This document shows, piece by piece, positions 8,355-17,930 of a DNA stretch of 64,000 nucleotides. The notes beneath the pieces are model-generated. The model saw only the letters and a program-made list of their open reading frames with translations, ran no database searches and was not told where the DNA came from. Both the position numbers and the translations under genes were made by a program. The first letter of the stretch is position 1. Every line of letters starts with the position of its first letter. Source of the stretch: Marinomonas profundimaris (lineage in GTDB: Bacteria; Pseudomonadota; Gammaproteobacteria; Pseudomonadales; Marinomonadaceae). The stretch is from positions 62,001-126,000 of the forward strand of contig NZ_AYOZ01000061.1 in the NCBI RefSeq assembly GCF_000508165.1, read 5' to 3'.

Positions 8355-9653
8355 TTATTTGAAATACGGGGACCAAGATGGTTCACGTACATCACCCTCT
8401 GCTGATGGTAACCTATATTTTACCAGTCCATCAACGGAAACTACGGCTAAGATACCCTTTCCTTGATAGGTTGTGGCATACATCACCATGCTACCATTTG
8501 GCGCAATGCTTGGCGATTCGTCTAAGTAAGTTTCTGTGAGAACCTGAACTCGGCCTGTTTTCATATCCTGTAGTGCAATATGATAGTTGCCGTCGTTCTT
8601 TTGGACCGTCACGAGATATCGGCCATCAGGCGTCATTCTTGCTCTGGTATTTAGGTCACCTTCAAAAGTAACCCTCTCGACTCGCTTACTATTTACATCT
8701 AACCGATATATCTGCGGATTTCCGCCTCGATCAGATGTGAATACAATTCCTTTACCATCTGGTTCCCAGCTTGGTTCAGTATCAATAGCATAATGATTTG
8801 TCATACGCTCAAGTTTTTGTGTTGCAATGTCCAAAGTATAAATTTCAGGGTTGTTATCTTTAGACAATACCAACGCTAATTTTTTACCATCAGGGGACCA
8901 TGCAGGTGCACCATTTAATCCTCTGAATTGCGCAATTTGTTGGCGCTTACCTGTCGCCAGTTCTTGTATGAATATATTTGGTCGGCGATTTCTAAACATA
9001 ACATAAGCGATATCACGACCATCACTGCTCCACGATGGCGATAATATAGGCTCTTTAGATTCAACCACTACTTGAGGCCTGTGCCCATCAGCATCCGCTA
9101 CCTGTAGTTTGAATAAAGGCGCCCTCTTATCTCCTTCAGCAGTAACGTACAGTATTCTTGTGCTAAAGGCGCCTTTTGTTCCTGTTAACAATTCATACAC
9201 TTTGTCGCTGATATAATGTGCCGCGTCTCTAAAATTTCTTGCACTCACATCAATAGAGCTGTGCTTTTGAACTGGCTTTTGACTCAAAACATTCAACAAT
9301 TCAAAGCCGATTCGATACTGGTTATTTGTCAGCTTTTGAATACTACCAATGACAACATAATCGCTTTTCAATAGTCGCCAGTCACGATAAAAAACATCTG
9401 ATTCTTTTGATGGCATGCTTAGCATATTAGATCGCGGGATAGGCTGAAACAAACCACTCCTTGCCAAATCGCTTTCAACAATTTGCGCGATATCTTCCGG
9501 CAAAGCATCAACACCATTATAACCAAAGGGAACAACTGCGACGGGGAGAAGTTGGTCCGCACCGCTGGTAATCTCAATTACTAGTTGAGCTCTCGCGGCT
9601 CCTACAAATACAACGCAAGTGAAAATAACACTCAGCCATTTTTTAAACATCAT
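8355..9653 (-). CDS. tolB: Tol-Pal system beta-propeller protein TolB
   Basis: 432 residues; periplasmic partner of Pal and TolA. Signal peptide with ...GAARA cleavage before QLVIEI, an N-terminal alpha/beta domain ([15 protein letters not shown]), then a six-bladed propeller with repeated WSPDG/SPDGK motifs ([43 protein letters not shown]). Two consecutive ATGs; the first overlaps the tolA stop by one base. 19 bases separate it from pal. Confidence 0.97.
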   Translation of the reverse strand: MMFKKWLSVIFTCVVFVGAARAQLVIEITSGADQLLPVAVVPFGYNGVDALPEDIAQIVESDLARSGLFQPIPRSNMLSMPSKESDVFYRDWRLLKSDYVVIGSIQKLTNNQYRIGFELLNVLSQKPVQKHSSIDVSARNFRDAAHYISDKVYELLTGTKGAFSTRILYVTAEGDKRAPLFKLQVADADGHRPQVVVESKEPILSPSWSSDGRDIAYVMFRNRRPNIFIQELATGKRQQIAQFRGLNGAPAWSPDGKKLALVLSKDNNPEIYTLDIATQKLERMTNHYAIDTEPSWEPDGKGIVFTSDRGGNPQIYRLDVNSKRVERVTFEGDLNTRARMTPDGRYLVTVQKNDGNYHIALQDMKTGRVQVLTETYLDESPSIAPNGSMVMYATTYQGKGILAVVSVDGLVKYRLPSAEGDVREPSWSPYFK

Positions 9654-10594
9654 TAATTTCTCAAATCCTGCGGGTTAAAAATCAAATCTACCTGACGAAA
9701 ATTACGTTCGAAAATATACGAATCAACATCCGCTAACTCTTCAATCTTTTTAACTTTATAAACGGCATCAACGGCTCTTTGATCAAATAAAGCATCGCCG
9801 CTACTACTGGTTACTTGTGCATTCATCACTTCACCATTTGGTAAAAAGTAGATTCGCAGTTGTGTTTTCATGCCATTTCTTGCACTAGGAGGTCGATTCC
9901 ATACTGCAGTAACCCGATTATTAATCAAGCTGCTGATAGATTGAACCATTTGAGCTTCTTCTGCAGCGCGTTGCTGCGCCTCTTCCGCTGCAGCTTGGGC
10001 AGCCTCATCTTCTCTCTTTTGTTGCTCGGCCAACCTTACTGTCTCTTCTTGCCTTTTGCGCTCTTCTTCAGCTAGGCGTTCGACCTCAGCTTTGCGAACA
10101 AGTTCTTTACGTTGCCGTTCTTTTTCATTGGCCTCTTCTGTACGGCGTTTCTTGTCTGCTTCTTGCGCTATTCGTTTTTGCTCCGTTTCTTTTTCTACAC
10201 GTTTCTGTTCTGCAAGGCGCTTGGATTCATTCGATTTTTTTAACGCCTCTGCCGCTTTTATTTCTACCTGCTTTGCTTGTGCAATTTTCTTCTTTTTTTC
10301 ATCCAGCGCTTTTTGTTTGGCGTCATTTTTTCGTTTTTGTTCGGCTTCTTTTTTCTTTTTTTCTGCTACTACGGCTTGACGTTTTATTGTGGCTTTTTCT
10401 TCCGCTTCGCGCTTACCAATTATTGTCTGTGATATATCAACAACCGTAGCATTTACAATAGGCGACCTTTTAGGCGTTTGAGGCGCGCTATCGCTAAAAT
10501 CAACCGCGAATAAGCCAACTATTACAATGCCAAGGTGCAAGCCGACCGCAAGCAAAATCGGAACGCCATAACTATCACTTCGGAACCTTTTCAT
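9653..10594 (-). CDS. tolA: cell envelope integrity protein TolA
   Basis: 313 residues in the classic three-domain layout: one N-terminal membrane helix (about 13-33, [19 protein letters not shown]) with the SHLxxxHH-type position reduced to LHL, a long Lys/Glu/Ala-rich helical domain II (about 60-215), and a C-terminal periplasmic domain ([34 protein letters not shown] in family form) that binds TolB and Pal. It transmits TolQR proton-motive force to the outer membrane. One-base overlaps with both tolR and tolB point to translational coupling. Confidence 0.96.
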   Translation of the reverse strand: MKRFRSDSYGVPILLAVGLHLGIVIVGLFAVDFSDSAPQTPKRSPIVNATVVDISQTIIGKREAEEKATIKRQAVVAEKKKKEAEQKRKNDAKQKALDEKKKKIAQAKQVEIKAAEALKKSNESKRLAEQKRVEKETEQKRIAQEADKKRRTEEANEKERQRKELVRKAEVERLAEEERKRQEETVRLAEQQKREDEAAQAAAEEAQQRAAEEAQMVQSISSLINNRVTAVWNRPPSARNGMKTQLRIYFLPNGEVMNAQVTSSSGDALFDQRAVDAVYKVKKIEELADVDSYIFERNFRQVDLIFNPQDLRN

Positions 10595-11022
10595 TAATTT
10601 CGTTCCGGCTCTGTTACTAGCCCAACGTTCGGTACGCCAGCGGCTTGTAAAGCAACCATCAAACCAATCACATCACCATATGGGACGCTTCTATCCCCCC
10701 TCACTAATACGGACATTTTGGGGTTTTGGCTTAACACCTTTCTGACTCTGTCTTGCAATTGAGATAATGGTATGGATTCTTGCTTGCCACCGACATCTAG
10801 GTAAAACTTACCTTTCGAATCAATAGAAGCAATCATCACATCATTATCGGTGTCCTGCATTGGCGATGCATTTGCATTCGGCAGCTCGACATCAACACCT
10901 TGCGTAAGCATTGGTGCGGTAATCATAAAAATAACCAACAACACCAACATAACGTCAATATATGGCACGACGTTAATTTCCGCCATTGGGCGACGTTTAT
11001 TCTTTCTTCTTGAGCGAGCCAC
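10594..11022 (-). CDS. tolR: Tol-Pal system protein TolR
   Basis: 142 residues of the ExbD/TolR family: basic N-terminus, one membrane helix (INVVPYIDVMLVLLVIFMIT) carrying the conserved Asp that carries protons, then a periplasmic domain. Works with TolQ as the stator-motor of the Tol system. The start codon is GTG, overlapping the tolQ TAG by one base (TAGTG). Confidence 0.96.
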   Translation of the reverse strand: MARSRRKNKRRPMAEINVVPYIDVMLVLLVIFMITAPMLTQGVDVELPNANASPMQDTDNDVMIASIDSKGKFYLDVGGKQESIPLSQLQDRVRKVLSQNPKMSVLVRGDRSVPYGDVIGLMVALQAAGVPNVGLVTEPERN

Positions 11023-11702
11023 TATACAGCGCCTCCCTCTCTAACATGAACCTTACGGTGTAAAATACTGGTAAACTCATCCGCAAAGTTTTCGTAGCTT
11101 GAACCGAGTGATTCAGCCGCAGATGAAAAACGGTTGTATGCAATGACCGCTGGAATCGCGGCCGCCAAGCCAATGGCTGTTGCGATCAATGCTTCTGCGA
11201 TACCTGGGGCGACGGTTGCTAGTGTTGCCTGCTGAACTTCAGCAAGCCCAATAAAAGAATGCATAATCCCCCATACTGTACCAAACAGGCCAATGTATGG
11301 GCTGGTAGAACCAACTGTCGCTAAAAACGGCAGATGTTGATCTAACTTTTCTTCTTCACGATAGAGTGCCACTCGCATTGCACGTTGCACCCCATCCATA
11401 ACTGCGTCAGGGTCAACATTTTGACTCTGCCTTAATCGAGTAAATTCTTTGATACCTGACGTAAAGATATTCTCCATACCTTCAACCTTACGACCTTCTT
11501 GAGTTAGCTTTCTATAAAGCTGACTTAGATCGATACCCGACCAAAAGCTTTCTTCGAATGCTGTACGTACTTTTTTGGCTTCTTTTAATACACGTACACG
11601 TTGGAATATAACAATCCATGAAAAAACGGAAGCCGCTAACAATATCAACATTACAAGTTGAACAACGAAACTAGCACTGGCTATAAGACCCCAAATTGAC
11701 AT
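11022..11702 (-). CDS. tolQ: Tol-Pal system proton channel protein TolQ
   Basis: 226 residues of the ExbB/TolQ/MotA family: a periplasmic N-terminal membrane helix (about 9-31), a cytoplasmic loop, and two helices with the signature LGLFGTVWGIMHSF-type motif (here IGLFGTVWGIMHSFIGL) and an ALIATAIGLAAAIPAVIAYN helix with the conserved Thr. First gene of the tol set; its AGAGG ribosome binding site lies in the 9-base gap after the ruvB stop, with no ybgC between. Confidence 0.97.
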   Translation of the reverse strand: MSIWGLIASASFVVQLVMLILLAASVFSWIVIFQRVRVLKEAKKVRTAFEESFWSGIDLSQLYRKLTQEGRKVEGMENIFTSGIKEFTRLRQSQNVDPDAVMDGVQRAMRVALYREEEKLDQHLPFLATVGSTSPYIGLFGTVWGIMHSFIGLAEVQQATLATVAPGIAEALIATAIGLAAAIPAVIAYNRFSSAAESLGSSYENFADEFTSILHRKVHVREGGAV

Positions 11703-11711
11703 TATTAACCT

Positions 11712-12725
11712 CTATTTAAAATCTGAAGGGAGTTGGTAATTAAAATGTTCATACGCACGCTTTGTAACCTGACGACCCCTTGGTGTTCTAATTATAAAAC
11801 CCTGCTGAATCAAAAATGGCTCTATGACATCTTCAATCGTATCTTTGTCTTCACCTAATGCCGCCGAAACACTATCAAGTCCAACAGGTCTACCATCGAA
11901 CTTTTCTATCATAGTCAATAACATACGTCTATCTAAATGATCGAAACCTTGACTGTCTACACTTAACATATCCAGCGCTCTTTGAGCAACTTTTTGCCCA
12001 ACCAGTACTTCACCACTGACTTGAGCAACATCTCTTACTCGCCTAAGTAATCTATTGGCTATCCTTGGGGTGCCGCGCGATCTGCGCGCTACCTCAAAGC
12101 AGCCGGAGTGATCGAGTTGCATACCCATTTTACCAGCAGAGCGAGCAACAATTGTCGTTAACGACTCAACATCATAAAACTCAAGACGTTGGACAATACC
12201 AAATCGATCCCGTAATGGAGAGGTTAGCAGACCGGCTCGAGTCGTTGCTCCGACAAGCGTAAAGGGTGGTAGTTCAATTTTAATTGACCTTGCTGCTGGA
12301 CCTTCACCGATCATGATATCGAGTTGATAGTCCTCCATTGCAGGATAAAGCACCTCTTCAATGGCAGGGCTTAACCTATGTATTTCATCAATAAAGAGGA
12401 TATCCCCTTCATTCAAATTTGTAAGCAATGCCGCAAGGTCACCCGCTCTTTCCAATACCGGTCCAGATGTGGTTTTAACATCCGTCTCCATTTCATTACC
12501 AATAATATGAGCAAGTGTTGTTTTACCCAATCCTGGCGGACCAAATATCAAGGTATGATCCAGCGGCTCTTCACGCTGCCTGGCAGCCTGAATGAATATT
12601 TCCATCTGCTCCCTGACCACGGGCTGCCCAATATAGTCAGACAGTGCTTGCGGCCTTATGGCCCGATCTACCTGCCGATCATTGCCTTTAAGCTCTGCAG
12701 TAATAATGCGATCTTGTTCAATCAT
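11712..12725 (-). CDS. ruvB: Holliday junction branch migration DNA helicase RuvB
   Basis: 337 residues; hexameric AAA+ motor of RuvAB. Walker [12 protein letters not shown] (about 62-72), Walker [10 protein letters not shown], sensor 1 GATTRAG, arginine finger in SPLRDRFG, and a C-terminal winged helix ([19 protein letters not shown]). Starts 3 bases after the ruvA stop and ends 9 bases before tolQ. Confidence 0.98.
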   Translation of the reverse strand: MIEQDRIITAELKGNDRQVDRAIRPQALSDYIGQPVVREQMEIFIQAARQREEPLDHTLIFGPPGLGKTTLAHIIGNEMETDVKTTSGPVLERAGDLAALLTNLNEGDILFIDEIHRLSPAIEEVLYPAMEDYQLDIMIGEGPAARSIKIELPPFTLVGATTRAGLLTSPLRDRFGIVQRLEFYDVESLTTIVARSAGKMGMQLDHSGCFEVARRSRGTPRIANRLLRRVRDVAQVSGEVLVGQKVAQRALDMLSVDSQGFDHLDRRMLLTMIEKFDGRPVGLDSVSAALGEDKDTIEDVIEPFLIQQGFIIRTPRGRQVTKRAYEHFNYQLPSDFK

Positions 12726-12728
12726 ATG

Positions 12729-13331
12729 TTACTTTCTCAGCATTCCTTTTAGTGCAGCTTTAATAACATCCTCACTATTGGATGCATCAATGGGCACACC
12801 AGCAATGGCTTTGGCAGCCTCTTGTGGTTTGTATCCTAATGAAATAAGAGCCGCTTCAGCCTCTTGTCGAGGGTCCGCTTGTATTTGGCGCAATACAGTA
12901 GGGGTTGAGAACAAATCATTTTTTGCCGCTTGCCCAAGTTTATCTCGCAATTCAATAATAAGTCGCTCAGCAGTTTTTTTGCCCACCCCAGGGATGCGAG
13001 TAAGCGCGTCGACATCCGACTCCTGAACATTGGAAATAAGCTCTTCTGACGACATGCTAGATAAGACAGCAAGTGCCATTTTTGGACCGATACCATTTAC
13101 CTTTATTAATATACGAAATAAGGCCCGCTCATTTTTATGAATAAATCCATACAGAGTGTGCGCGTCTTCTTTCACTAAAAAGTGGGTAAACAATACTACT
13201 TGATCACCAACTTGCGGCAGTTCATAAATAGTCGTCATTGACGCACTAATTTCATAGCCAATACCAGCTACATCAACCAATAATTCTGGTGGTGTTTTTT
13301 CTACTAAAGTACCGACAACTCGTCCAATCAC
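12729..13331 (-). CDS. ruvA: Holliday junction branch migration protein RuvA
   Basis: 200 residues: N-terminal OB fold ([12 protein letters not shown]), two helix-hairpin-helix motifs ([14 protein letters not shown] and [16 protein letters not shown]) that hold the junction, and a C-terminal domain III ([18 protein letters not shown]) that contacts RuvB. GTG start, overlapping the ruvC TGA (GTGA). Confidence 0.98.
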   Translation of the reverse strand: MIGRVVGTLVEKTPPELLVDVAGIGYEISASMTTIYELPQVGDQVVLFTHFLVKEDAHTLYGFIHKNERALFRILIKVNGIGPKMALAVLSSMSSEELISNVQESDVDALTRIPGVGKKTAERLIIELRDKLGQAAKNDLFSTPTVLRQIQADPRQEAEAALISLGYKPQEAAKAIAGVPIDASNSEDVIKAALKGMLRK

Positions 13332-13885
13332 AAAGCTTTCCTTACGTCTTGTTCTGTCCAGCGTTTTGCGGAACGCCCTGCTCGCTTACCAACACCATAT
13401 TCAAGCCCACCTGATGTGCGAGTATTGGCATGGCACAAAGCAATCGCCAAAGCATCGGCGGCGTCAGCTTGTGGTTTAGCGGACAATTTTAATAATAACT
13501 GTACCATTAACTGCACCTGTTCTTTGTCGGCATTACCATTCCCGACAACAGATTGCTTTACGCGTCGAGCGGCGTATTCATGAACAAACAAGTCTTGAAT
13601 GGACGCGGCAACAATGGCTGCCCCTCTTGCCTGCCCAAGCTTTAATGCTGAATTGGCGTTTTTCGCCAAAAAAACTTCCTCTATAGCAAATTCATGTGGC
13701 TCATATTCCTCTAATAATGACGAAACATTATTGAATATATGTTTAAGCCTAACGGAAAGCGCTTCATCTGGAAGGCGAATGCAACCGCTATTCACATAAA
13801 TGGACTTGCCATTGATTACATCAATAATACCGAAGCCCGTTATTCTGGAGCCTGGGTCTATTGCTAAAATTCTGGTCGTGGCCAT
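13328..13885 (-). CDS. ruvC: Holliday junction resolvase RuvC
   Basis: 185 residues; dimeric Mg-dependent endonuclease that cuts junctions. Acidic catalytic residues: D10 in ILAIDPG, the Glu pair in FAIEEVF near residue 69, and the [14 protein letters not shown] motif near 140 with two Asp. First gene of a ruvCAB order, unlike E. coli where ruvC lies in a separate unit. A LexA-like box lies 24 bases upstream of the start. Confidence 0.97.
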   Translation of the reverse strand: MATTRILAIDPGSRITGFGIIDVINGKSIYVNSGCIRLPDEALSVRLKHIFNNVSSLLEEYEPHEFAIEEVFLAKNANSALKLGQARGAAIVAASIQDLFVHEYAARRVKQSVVGNGNADKEQVQLMVQLLLKLSAKPQADAADALAIALCHANTRTSGGLEYGVGKRAGRSAKRWTEQDVRKAL

Positions 13886-13908
13886 GATCTTCCTGCGCCA
13901 TTTTCAAT

Positions 13909-13928
13909 TACTGTATATTTCAACAGTC
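13909..13928 (-). promoter_or_regulatory. LexA (SOS) box of the ruvCAB operon
   Basis: TACTGTATATTTCAACAGTC contains CTG, ten bases, CAG, with an AT-rich core that matches the E. coli LexA consensus (CTG-TATATATATA-CAG) well. It overlaps the likely -10 region: TTGCAT, 17 bases, TGAAAT on the minus strand. SOS control of ruvAB is known in E. coli; here it would also include ruvC. Confidence 0.8.
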
Positions 13929-13957
13929 ATTCCCTAAGTATGCAATGGCAAATCAAT

Positions 13958-13984
13958 AAAAAGGCCGCTAATAAGCGGCCTTTT
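13958..13984 (-). terminator. intrinsic terminator of aspS
   Basis: Stem GGCCGCT/AGCGGCC with a 4-base loop, followed on the minus strand by a T run. It separates aspS from the ruvC promoter. Confidence 0.88.
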
Positions 13985-14045
13985 ACGTTTTTCTTGCAAT
14001 CCCTTAACATAACTTACTGTTTTAAAATAAGTTTAGCCTTGGGGT

Positions 14046-15818
14046 TTACGATTCGACAACAGGTTTTCTCACGCGAATACTTAACTCTTTCAATTGCTTT
14101 TCACTCACTTCACCGGGCGCTTGCGTTAACAAACAAGTTGCACTTTGCGTTTTAGGGAAAGCAATCACATCACGAATTGAGCTAGAACCCGTCATAAGCA
14201 TAACAAGACGATCGAGACCGAATGCTAAGCCGCCGTGTGGTGGCGCACCAAACTTCAGAGCATCTAGTAAGAAGCCAAATTTTTCTTCTTGCTCTTCTTT
14301 GCTGATATTCAACAATTCAAATACTGTTTCTTGCATTGAAGACTGATGAATACGGATCGAACCACCACCCAATTCAGTGCCATTCAATACCATGTCGTAG
14401 GCCTGAGACAATGCCGTTAATGGATTGGCTTTAAGATCTTCAGGTGAACAAGAAGGTGCCGTAAATGGATGGTGGATAGCCGTGATGCCACCGTCTGAAG
14501 TTTCTTCAAACATAGGGAAATCAACGACCCAAAGTGGCGCCCATTTACATGTGTAAAGATCCATATCTTCACCAAGTTTACAGCGTAATGCGCCAAGGGC
14601 TTCATTGACTACTTTCTCAGAATCGGAGCCAAAGAAGATCAAATCGCCGTCTTGAGCGTCAAGACGAGTAAGCAGCTCTTCTCGCACTGCAACAGGTAAA
14701 AATTTCACGATTGGAGACTGCAAGCCTTCTTCAAGGTTTGATTTATCGTTTACCTTGATGTAAGCCAAGCCCTTCGCGCCATAGATGCCAACAAACTTAG
14801 TGTATTCATCAATTTGCTTGCGTGTTAATGCATTGCCGCCAGGTACTTTAAGCGCCGCTACACGACCTTTAGGGTCTGTTGCTGGGCCAGAGAAGACTTT
14901 AAAGTCAACATTTGCCATTAAGTCAGAGACAGTCACAATGGTTAATGGAATACGTAAATCTGGCTTATCGCTGCCGTACGTTTCCATCGCCTCAGAATAA
15001 GGCATGCGAGGGAAAGTTCCCAAATCAACATTCATCAATTCTTTAAACAAACCAACAATCATGTCTTCCGTCATGCCCATGATTTGTTCTTCAGACATAA
15101 AAGAGGTTTCGATATCAACTTGAGTAAATTCTGGCTGACGGTCAGCTCGTAAATCTTCATCACGGAAACATTTGGCAATTTGGTAGTAACGATCGAAACC
15201 TGACACCATCAATAACTGTTTGAACAGCTGTGGTGATTGAGGTAAGGCGAAGAAACTGCCTTGCTGAGTACGACTAGGAACCAAATAGTCTCGCGCACCT
15301 TCAGGTGTCGCTCGAGTCAAAATAGGCGTCTCTATGTCCAAAAATCCATTATCGTCTAAGTAACGACGTAAAACGGACGTTACTTTAGAGCGGAAACGCA
15401 TTTTTGCTTGAACTTCTGGGCGACGTAAATCGATGAAACGATTTTTTAAACGAACGTCTTCACCTACTGATTGATGCTCATCAAGTTGGAATGGAGGCGT
15501 TTGAGCCGCATTCAAAATTTCAAGATCAGTACCAAGCACTTCGATCTCACCAGTGCGCATGTTTGCATTGGTTGTGCCTTCAGGGCGAGCACGAACACGG
15601 CCTGTCATTTTAACAACGAATTCATTACGCACACTGTCAGCAATGGCAAAACTTTCCGCACGATCTGGATCAAATACAACCTGAGTGATTCCTTCGCGAT
15701 CTCGAATGTCTAGGAAAATAACGCCACCGTGGTCACGACGACGATGAACCCAACCGCATAAAGTAATTTCTTGTGAAATGTTAGAAGCATTTAACTCGCC
15801 GCAATAATGGCTGCGCAT
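14046..15818 (-). CDS. aspS: aspartate-tRNA ligase
   Basis: 590 residues; class II synthetase charging tRNA-Asp. N-terminal OB anticodon-binding fold ([21 protein letters not shown] in family form), motif 2 [14 protein letters not shown] (about 217-230), a GAD insertion domain in the middle, and motif 3 [12 protein letters not shown] near residue 538. The C-terminus and length match the bacterial type. An AGGATAG ribosome binding site lies 7 bases before the ATG. The leader has an unusual set of hairpins described separately. Confidence 0.98.
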   Translation of the reverse strand: MRSHYCGELNASNISQEITLCGWVHRRRDHGGVIFLDIRDREGITQVVFDPDRAESFAIADSVRNEFVVKMTGRVRARPEGTTNANMRTGEIEVLGTDLEILNAAQTPPFQLDEHQSVGEDVRLKNRFIDLRRPEVQAKMRFRSKVTSVLRRYLDDNGFLDIETPILTRATPEGARDYLVPSRTQQGSFFALPQSPQLFKQLLMVSGFDRYYQIAKCFRDEDLRADRQPEFTQVDIETSFMSEEQIMGMTEDMIVGLFKELMNVDLGTFPRMPYSEAMETYGSDKPDLRIPLTIVTVSDLMANVDFKVFSGPATDPKGRVAALKVPGGNALTRKQIDEYTKFVGIYGAKGLAYIKVNDKSNLEEGLQSPIVKFLPVAVREELLTRLDAQDGDLIFFGSDSEKVVNEALGALRCKLGEDMDLYTCKWAPLWVVDFPMFEETSDGGITAIHHPFTAPSCSPEDLKANPLTALSQAYDMVLNGTELGGGSIRIHQSSMQETVFELLNISKEEQEEKFGFLLDALKFGAPPHGGLAFGLDRLVMLMTGSSSIRDVIAFPKTQSATCLLTQAPGEVSEKQLKELSIRVRKPVVES

Positions 15819-15936
15819 AATTTCTATCCTATTACTGTCTCAGTAAGAGAGTGATGTGTTCTTGGAGTATTTTCTGTGGGCCAGTAAAGGGTTACTGAAT
15901 ATTAAACACCACACAGAAGAAACGAATATTTTAAGG
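15819..15936 (-). ncRNA. structured 5' leader RNA of aspS (candidate)
   Basis: On the minus strand, downstream of the presumed -10, four 6-base arms occur in the order CAGTAA, TTACTG, TTACTG, CAGTAA (plus positions 15892-15897, 15882-15887, 15841-15846, 15832-15837). They can form two separate hairpins (1-2 and 3-4), or alternative pairings 1-3 and 2-4. Hairpin 3-4 ends next to the aspS ribosome binding site. The first hairpin is enclosed by TTCTGTG/CACAGAA (15872-15878 and 15912-15918). The structure is read by eye only. Confidence 0.4.
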
Positions 15937-15942
15937 CAAAGC

Positions 15943-15971
15943 ATTATATGCGAACAGAGTCTGACTCTCTA
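15943..15971 (-). promoter_or_regulatory. candidate promoter of aspS
   Basis: Perfect -10 TATAAT on the minus strand (15943-15948) with a 17-base spacer to TAGAGA, a 4/6 match to the -35 consensus. It implies a leader of about 117 bases. Confidence 0.45.
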
Positions 15972-16007
15972 GAGCCTGAGCCAAATTTGTCCAATACAAG
16001 AGAGGGT

Positions 16008-16499
16008 TTATTGAATAGAGGTTATTTCATACACCACTTGAACGCCATTTTGGCTTAAATGCACCTCTTCCTCGGTTGTTTTTCCTATTATTGCTTTGCC
16101 AACAGGGCTCGATGCCGTAATCACATACACCGCTTGCTCCTGAACCTCAACGACAAGTCCACCCGCACAAGGAGAAATAAAAAAATACTTCCTTGAGGGT
16201 GTTGGTGAATCTACTGGCGTTAACTCAACGGCACACCATAAAGTGGCTGCGTCACCGACCTGGTATTGCGACGGGGCTTTTTTACTAAAGAGAAGCCAAT
16301 CTTGTTCACACTCTACAACTCGTTGAGATTGGCCATGGGCCAAATAAGAGGCTTCTAGGCCAAATGTGTCATATTTATTTTCAGCCACACTTTCTTTATT
16401 TGTCGCCGCTTGATGCGCCTGTGACGCAGCAAATTCTGCAGTTTTAAAGCGCTTTAAGAGCGCTTCGGTTATCGCGTCATGGATGTCACACTTTTTCAT
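16008..16499 (-). CDS. GreA/GreB C-terminal-domain-like protein
   Basis: 163 residues. The N-terminal half is helical, with an AENKYDTFGLEASYLAHGQ stretch resembling the Gre coiled-coil region. The C-terminal half has the GreA/GreB FKBP-like ending: VITASSPVGKAIIGKTTEEEV and a final VYEITSI. It would be predicted to bind RNA polymerase near the secondary channel, but the acidic pair at the tip of a true Gre coiled coil is not clear and the length matches a separate Gre-like family rather than GreA or GreB (158). The frame stands alone on the minus strand. Function is inferred from fold only. Confidence 0.65.
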   Translation of the reverse strand: MKKCDIHDAITEALLKRFKTAEFAASQAHQAATNKESVAENKYDTFGLEASYLAHGQSQRVVECEQDWLLFSKKAPSQYQVGDAATLWCAVELTPVDSPTPSRKYFFISPCAGGLVVEVQEQAVYVITASSPVGKAIIGKTTEEEVHLSQNGVQVVYEITSIQ

Positions 16500-16615
16500 A
16501 GATACTATCTAACCCAATCATAATGGCCTGCATCTTAACCTCGACAAGCTAAAAAAAATAGAAATTCACAAGAAACATGAAAATCCCCGCACATCATTAG
16601 ATTTAACTGAAGCAA

Positions 16616-16632
16616 GGTTGACAAAGTCAACC
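16616..16632 (+). promoter_or_regulatory. operator: perfect palindrome over the MarR promoter
   Basis: GGTTGAC-AAA-GTCAACC, a perfect 7-base inverted repeat with a 3-base centre, covering the -35 hexamer. A MarR dimer bound here would block RNA polymerase. Autoregulation is inferred from position and symmetry. Confidence 0.65.
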
Positions 16633-16646
16633 CCATTAAATATATT
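16618..16646 (+). promoter_or_regulatory. sigma-70 promoter of the MarR/SIP operon
   Basis: TTGACA (16618-16623), exactly 17 bases, TATATT (16641-16646): near-consensus and therefore probably strong when not repressed. Confidence 0.7.
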
Positions 16647-16677
16647 GATAGTCATTCTCGTTTAGGTGCACTTTAAC

Positions 16678-17127
16678 ATGACAGATAATATTAGCGAAAC
16701 GCTTCACAAATTGATTTCCACCTATAAAGGAGAGCTAAAAAACGCAATAAGTCAGCAAAATGTTGATTTGCCTATTACTTACATTCGATCTTTGAAGTGT
16801 ATCGATAAAATTACCGATTGCAGTGCAAAAGACATTTCAATTCGACTTCGTTTAGATAAATCTCAAGTCACCAGAATCATCAAAAAAATGTTGGCTGATG
16901 GGTATGTTAAGAAAATGCCACATCCAAATAATCACCGCAGCCAAGCACTTTCTCTTACTGACCTTGGTGAATCGGTGATCGCACTTATTGCAAAAATAGA
17001 CCAAGAAACAAAAAGTAAAATGGCAGTAGCATTAACGGACGAGCAAATTAAAAGCTTTCTGACTGTTGCCAATATCATGATAGACAATTTATCCAAAGAC
17101 CTTGTAAGCATTAAGGAATCAGAATGA
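16678..17127 (+). CDS. MarR family transcriptional regulator
   Basis: 149 residues. Winged helix-turn-helix: an ITDCSAKDISIRLRLDKSQVTRIIKKM recognition region in family form (about 46-72), then a wing with a DGYVKKMPHPNNHRSQALSLT pattern, and flanking dimerisation helices. The ATG at 16678 is preceded by a TAGGTG at suitable spacing; an in-frame GTG at 16666 is possible. The stop overlaps the next start by 4 bases (ATGA), so it is in one operon with the siderophore-interacting protein gene. The ligand is unknown. Confidence 0.85.
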   Translation: MTDNISETLHKLISTYKGELKNAISQQNVDLPITYIRSLKCIDKITDCSAKDISIRLRLDKSQVTRIIKKMLADGYVKKMPHPNNHRSQALSLTDLGESVIALIAKIDQETKSKMAVALTDEQIKSFLTVANIMIDNLSKDLVSIKESE

Positions 17128-17858
17128 GCAGACCACAACCTAAAGAATTCACTGTCATCAAAAAAGAACTCGTGACTCCTCACATGCTCCGCCTGACATT
17201 AGGAGGGGAAAGTGTAAAAGCATTACCAGATGACCAAGAAAGCAGTTACGTTAAATTGATTTTCCCAAATGGTAATGAAAGACCATTAATGAGAACGTAC
17301 ACAATCCGCCATCATAGAAAGGATGAAATAGACATTGACTTTATGCTTCATGAAGACAGCGGCCCCGCTTCTACATGGGCTAAAGCGGCACAATCTGGTG
17401 ATACCATCATAATTGGCGGTCCTGGCCCAAAAAAACTCATTGAATCGTCGTCTGACTGGCAGCTTTTGGTGGGTGATATGACCGCATTGCCTGCCATCAG
17501 CGTTAATTTGGGTGAGCTACCATACAGCGCTAAAGGCTACGCCGTTATTGAAGTAGTGTCTGAGGACGATATACAAACATTAAAGCACCCTGAAAATATA
17601 GAAATAAAATGGGTTATAAATCCTTACCCTGGTACCGATTCGAACGCCCTGCTCAACGAAGTTAAGTCACTTCATTGGCTTGATGGAAACGCCTCTGTTT
17701 GGGCGGCTTGTGAATTTAACAGTATGAAAGCACTGCGTGATTTTTTCAAAAATGAAAAGAATATCAGCAAAGAAAATCTTTATATTTCCAGCTACTGGAA
17801 GCTTGGCATTAACGAAGATGAGCATAAAATTGAAAAGCGCAACGATGCTGAAGCATAA
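17124..17858 (+). CDS. siderophore-interacting protein (FAD-dependent ferric-siderophore reductase)
   Basis: 244 residues of the SIP/ViuB family. N-terminal FAD domain with MRTYTIRHH (the R-x-Y-T-x-R FAD motif, about 53-61) and DFMLHEDSGPASTWA, then a nucleotide-binding half with LLVGDMTALPAI and a C-terminal SYWKLGINEDEH matching the family ending. Expected to release iron from ferric siderophores in the cytoplasm. Translationally coupled to the MarR gene, which may tie iron reduction to a ligand or redox signal. No Fur box is seen in the promoter. Confidence 0.88.
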   Translation: MSRPQPKEFTVIKKELVTPHMLRLTLGGESVKALPDDQESSYVKLIFPNGNERPLMRTYTIRHHRKDEIDIDFMLHEDSGPASTWAKAAQSGDTIIIGGPGPKKLIESSSDWQLLVGDMTALPAISVNLGELPYSAKGYAVIEVVSEDDIQTLKHPENIEIKWVINPYPGTDSNALLNEVKSLHWLDGNASVWAACEFNSMKALRDFFKNEKNISKENLYISSYWKLGINEDEHKIEKRNDAEA

Positions 17859-17883
17859 ATAATATAACGACAATATTTAAAGC

Positions 17884-17917
17884 AAAAAAAACCAGCCTCA
17901 TGAGCTGGTTTTTTTTG
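17884..17917. terminator. bidirectional terminator
   Basis: AACCAGC/GCTGGTT hairpin with A and T runs on either side, lying between the convergent SIP gene and cysN. Confidence 0.85.
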
Positions 17918-17930
17918 AATTGTAAAAGCG

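Noticed and set aside
9860..10379. Long plus-strand frames opposite tolA
   Set aside because: They arise from the Lys/Glu/Ala-rich repeats of tolA on the other strand; no ribosome binding site or recognisable product.
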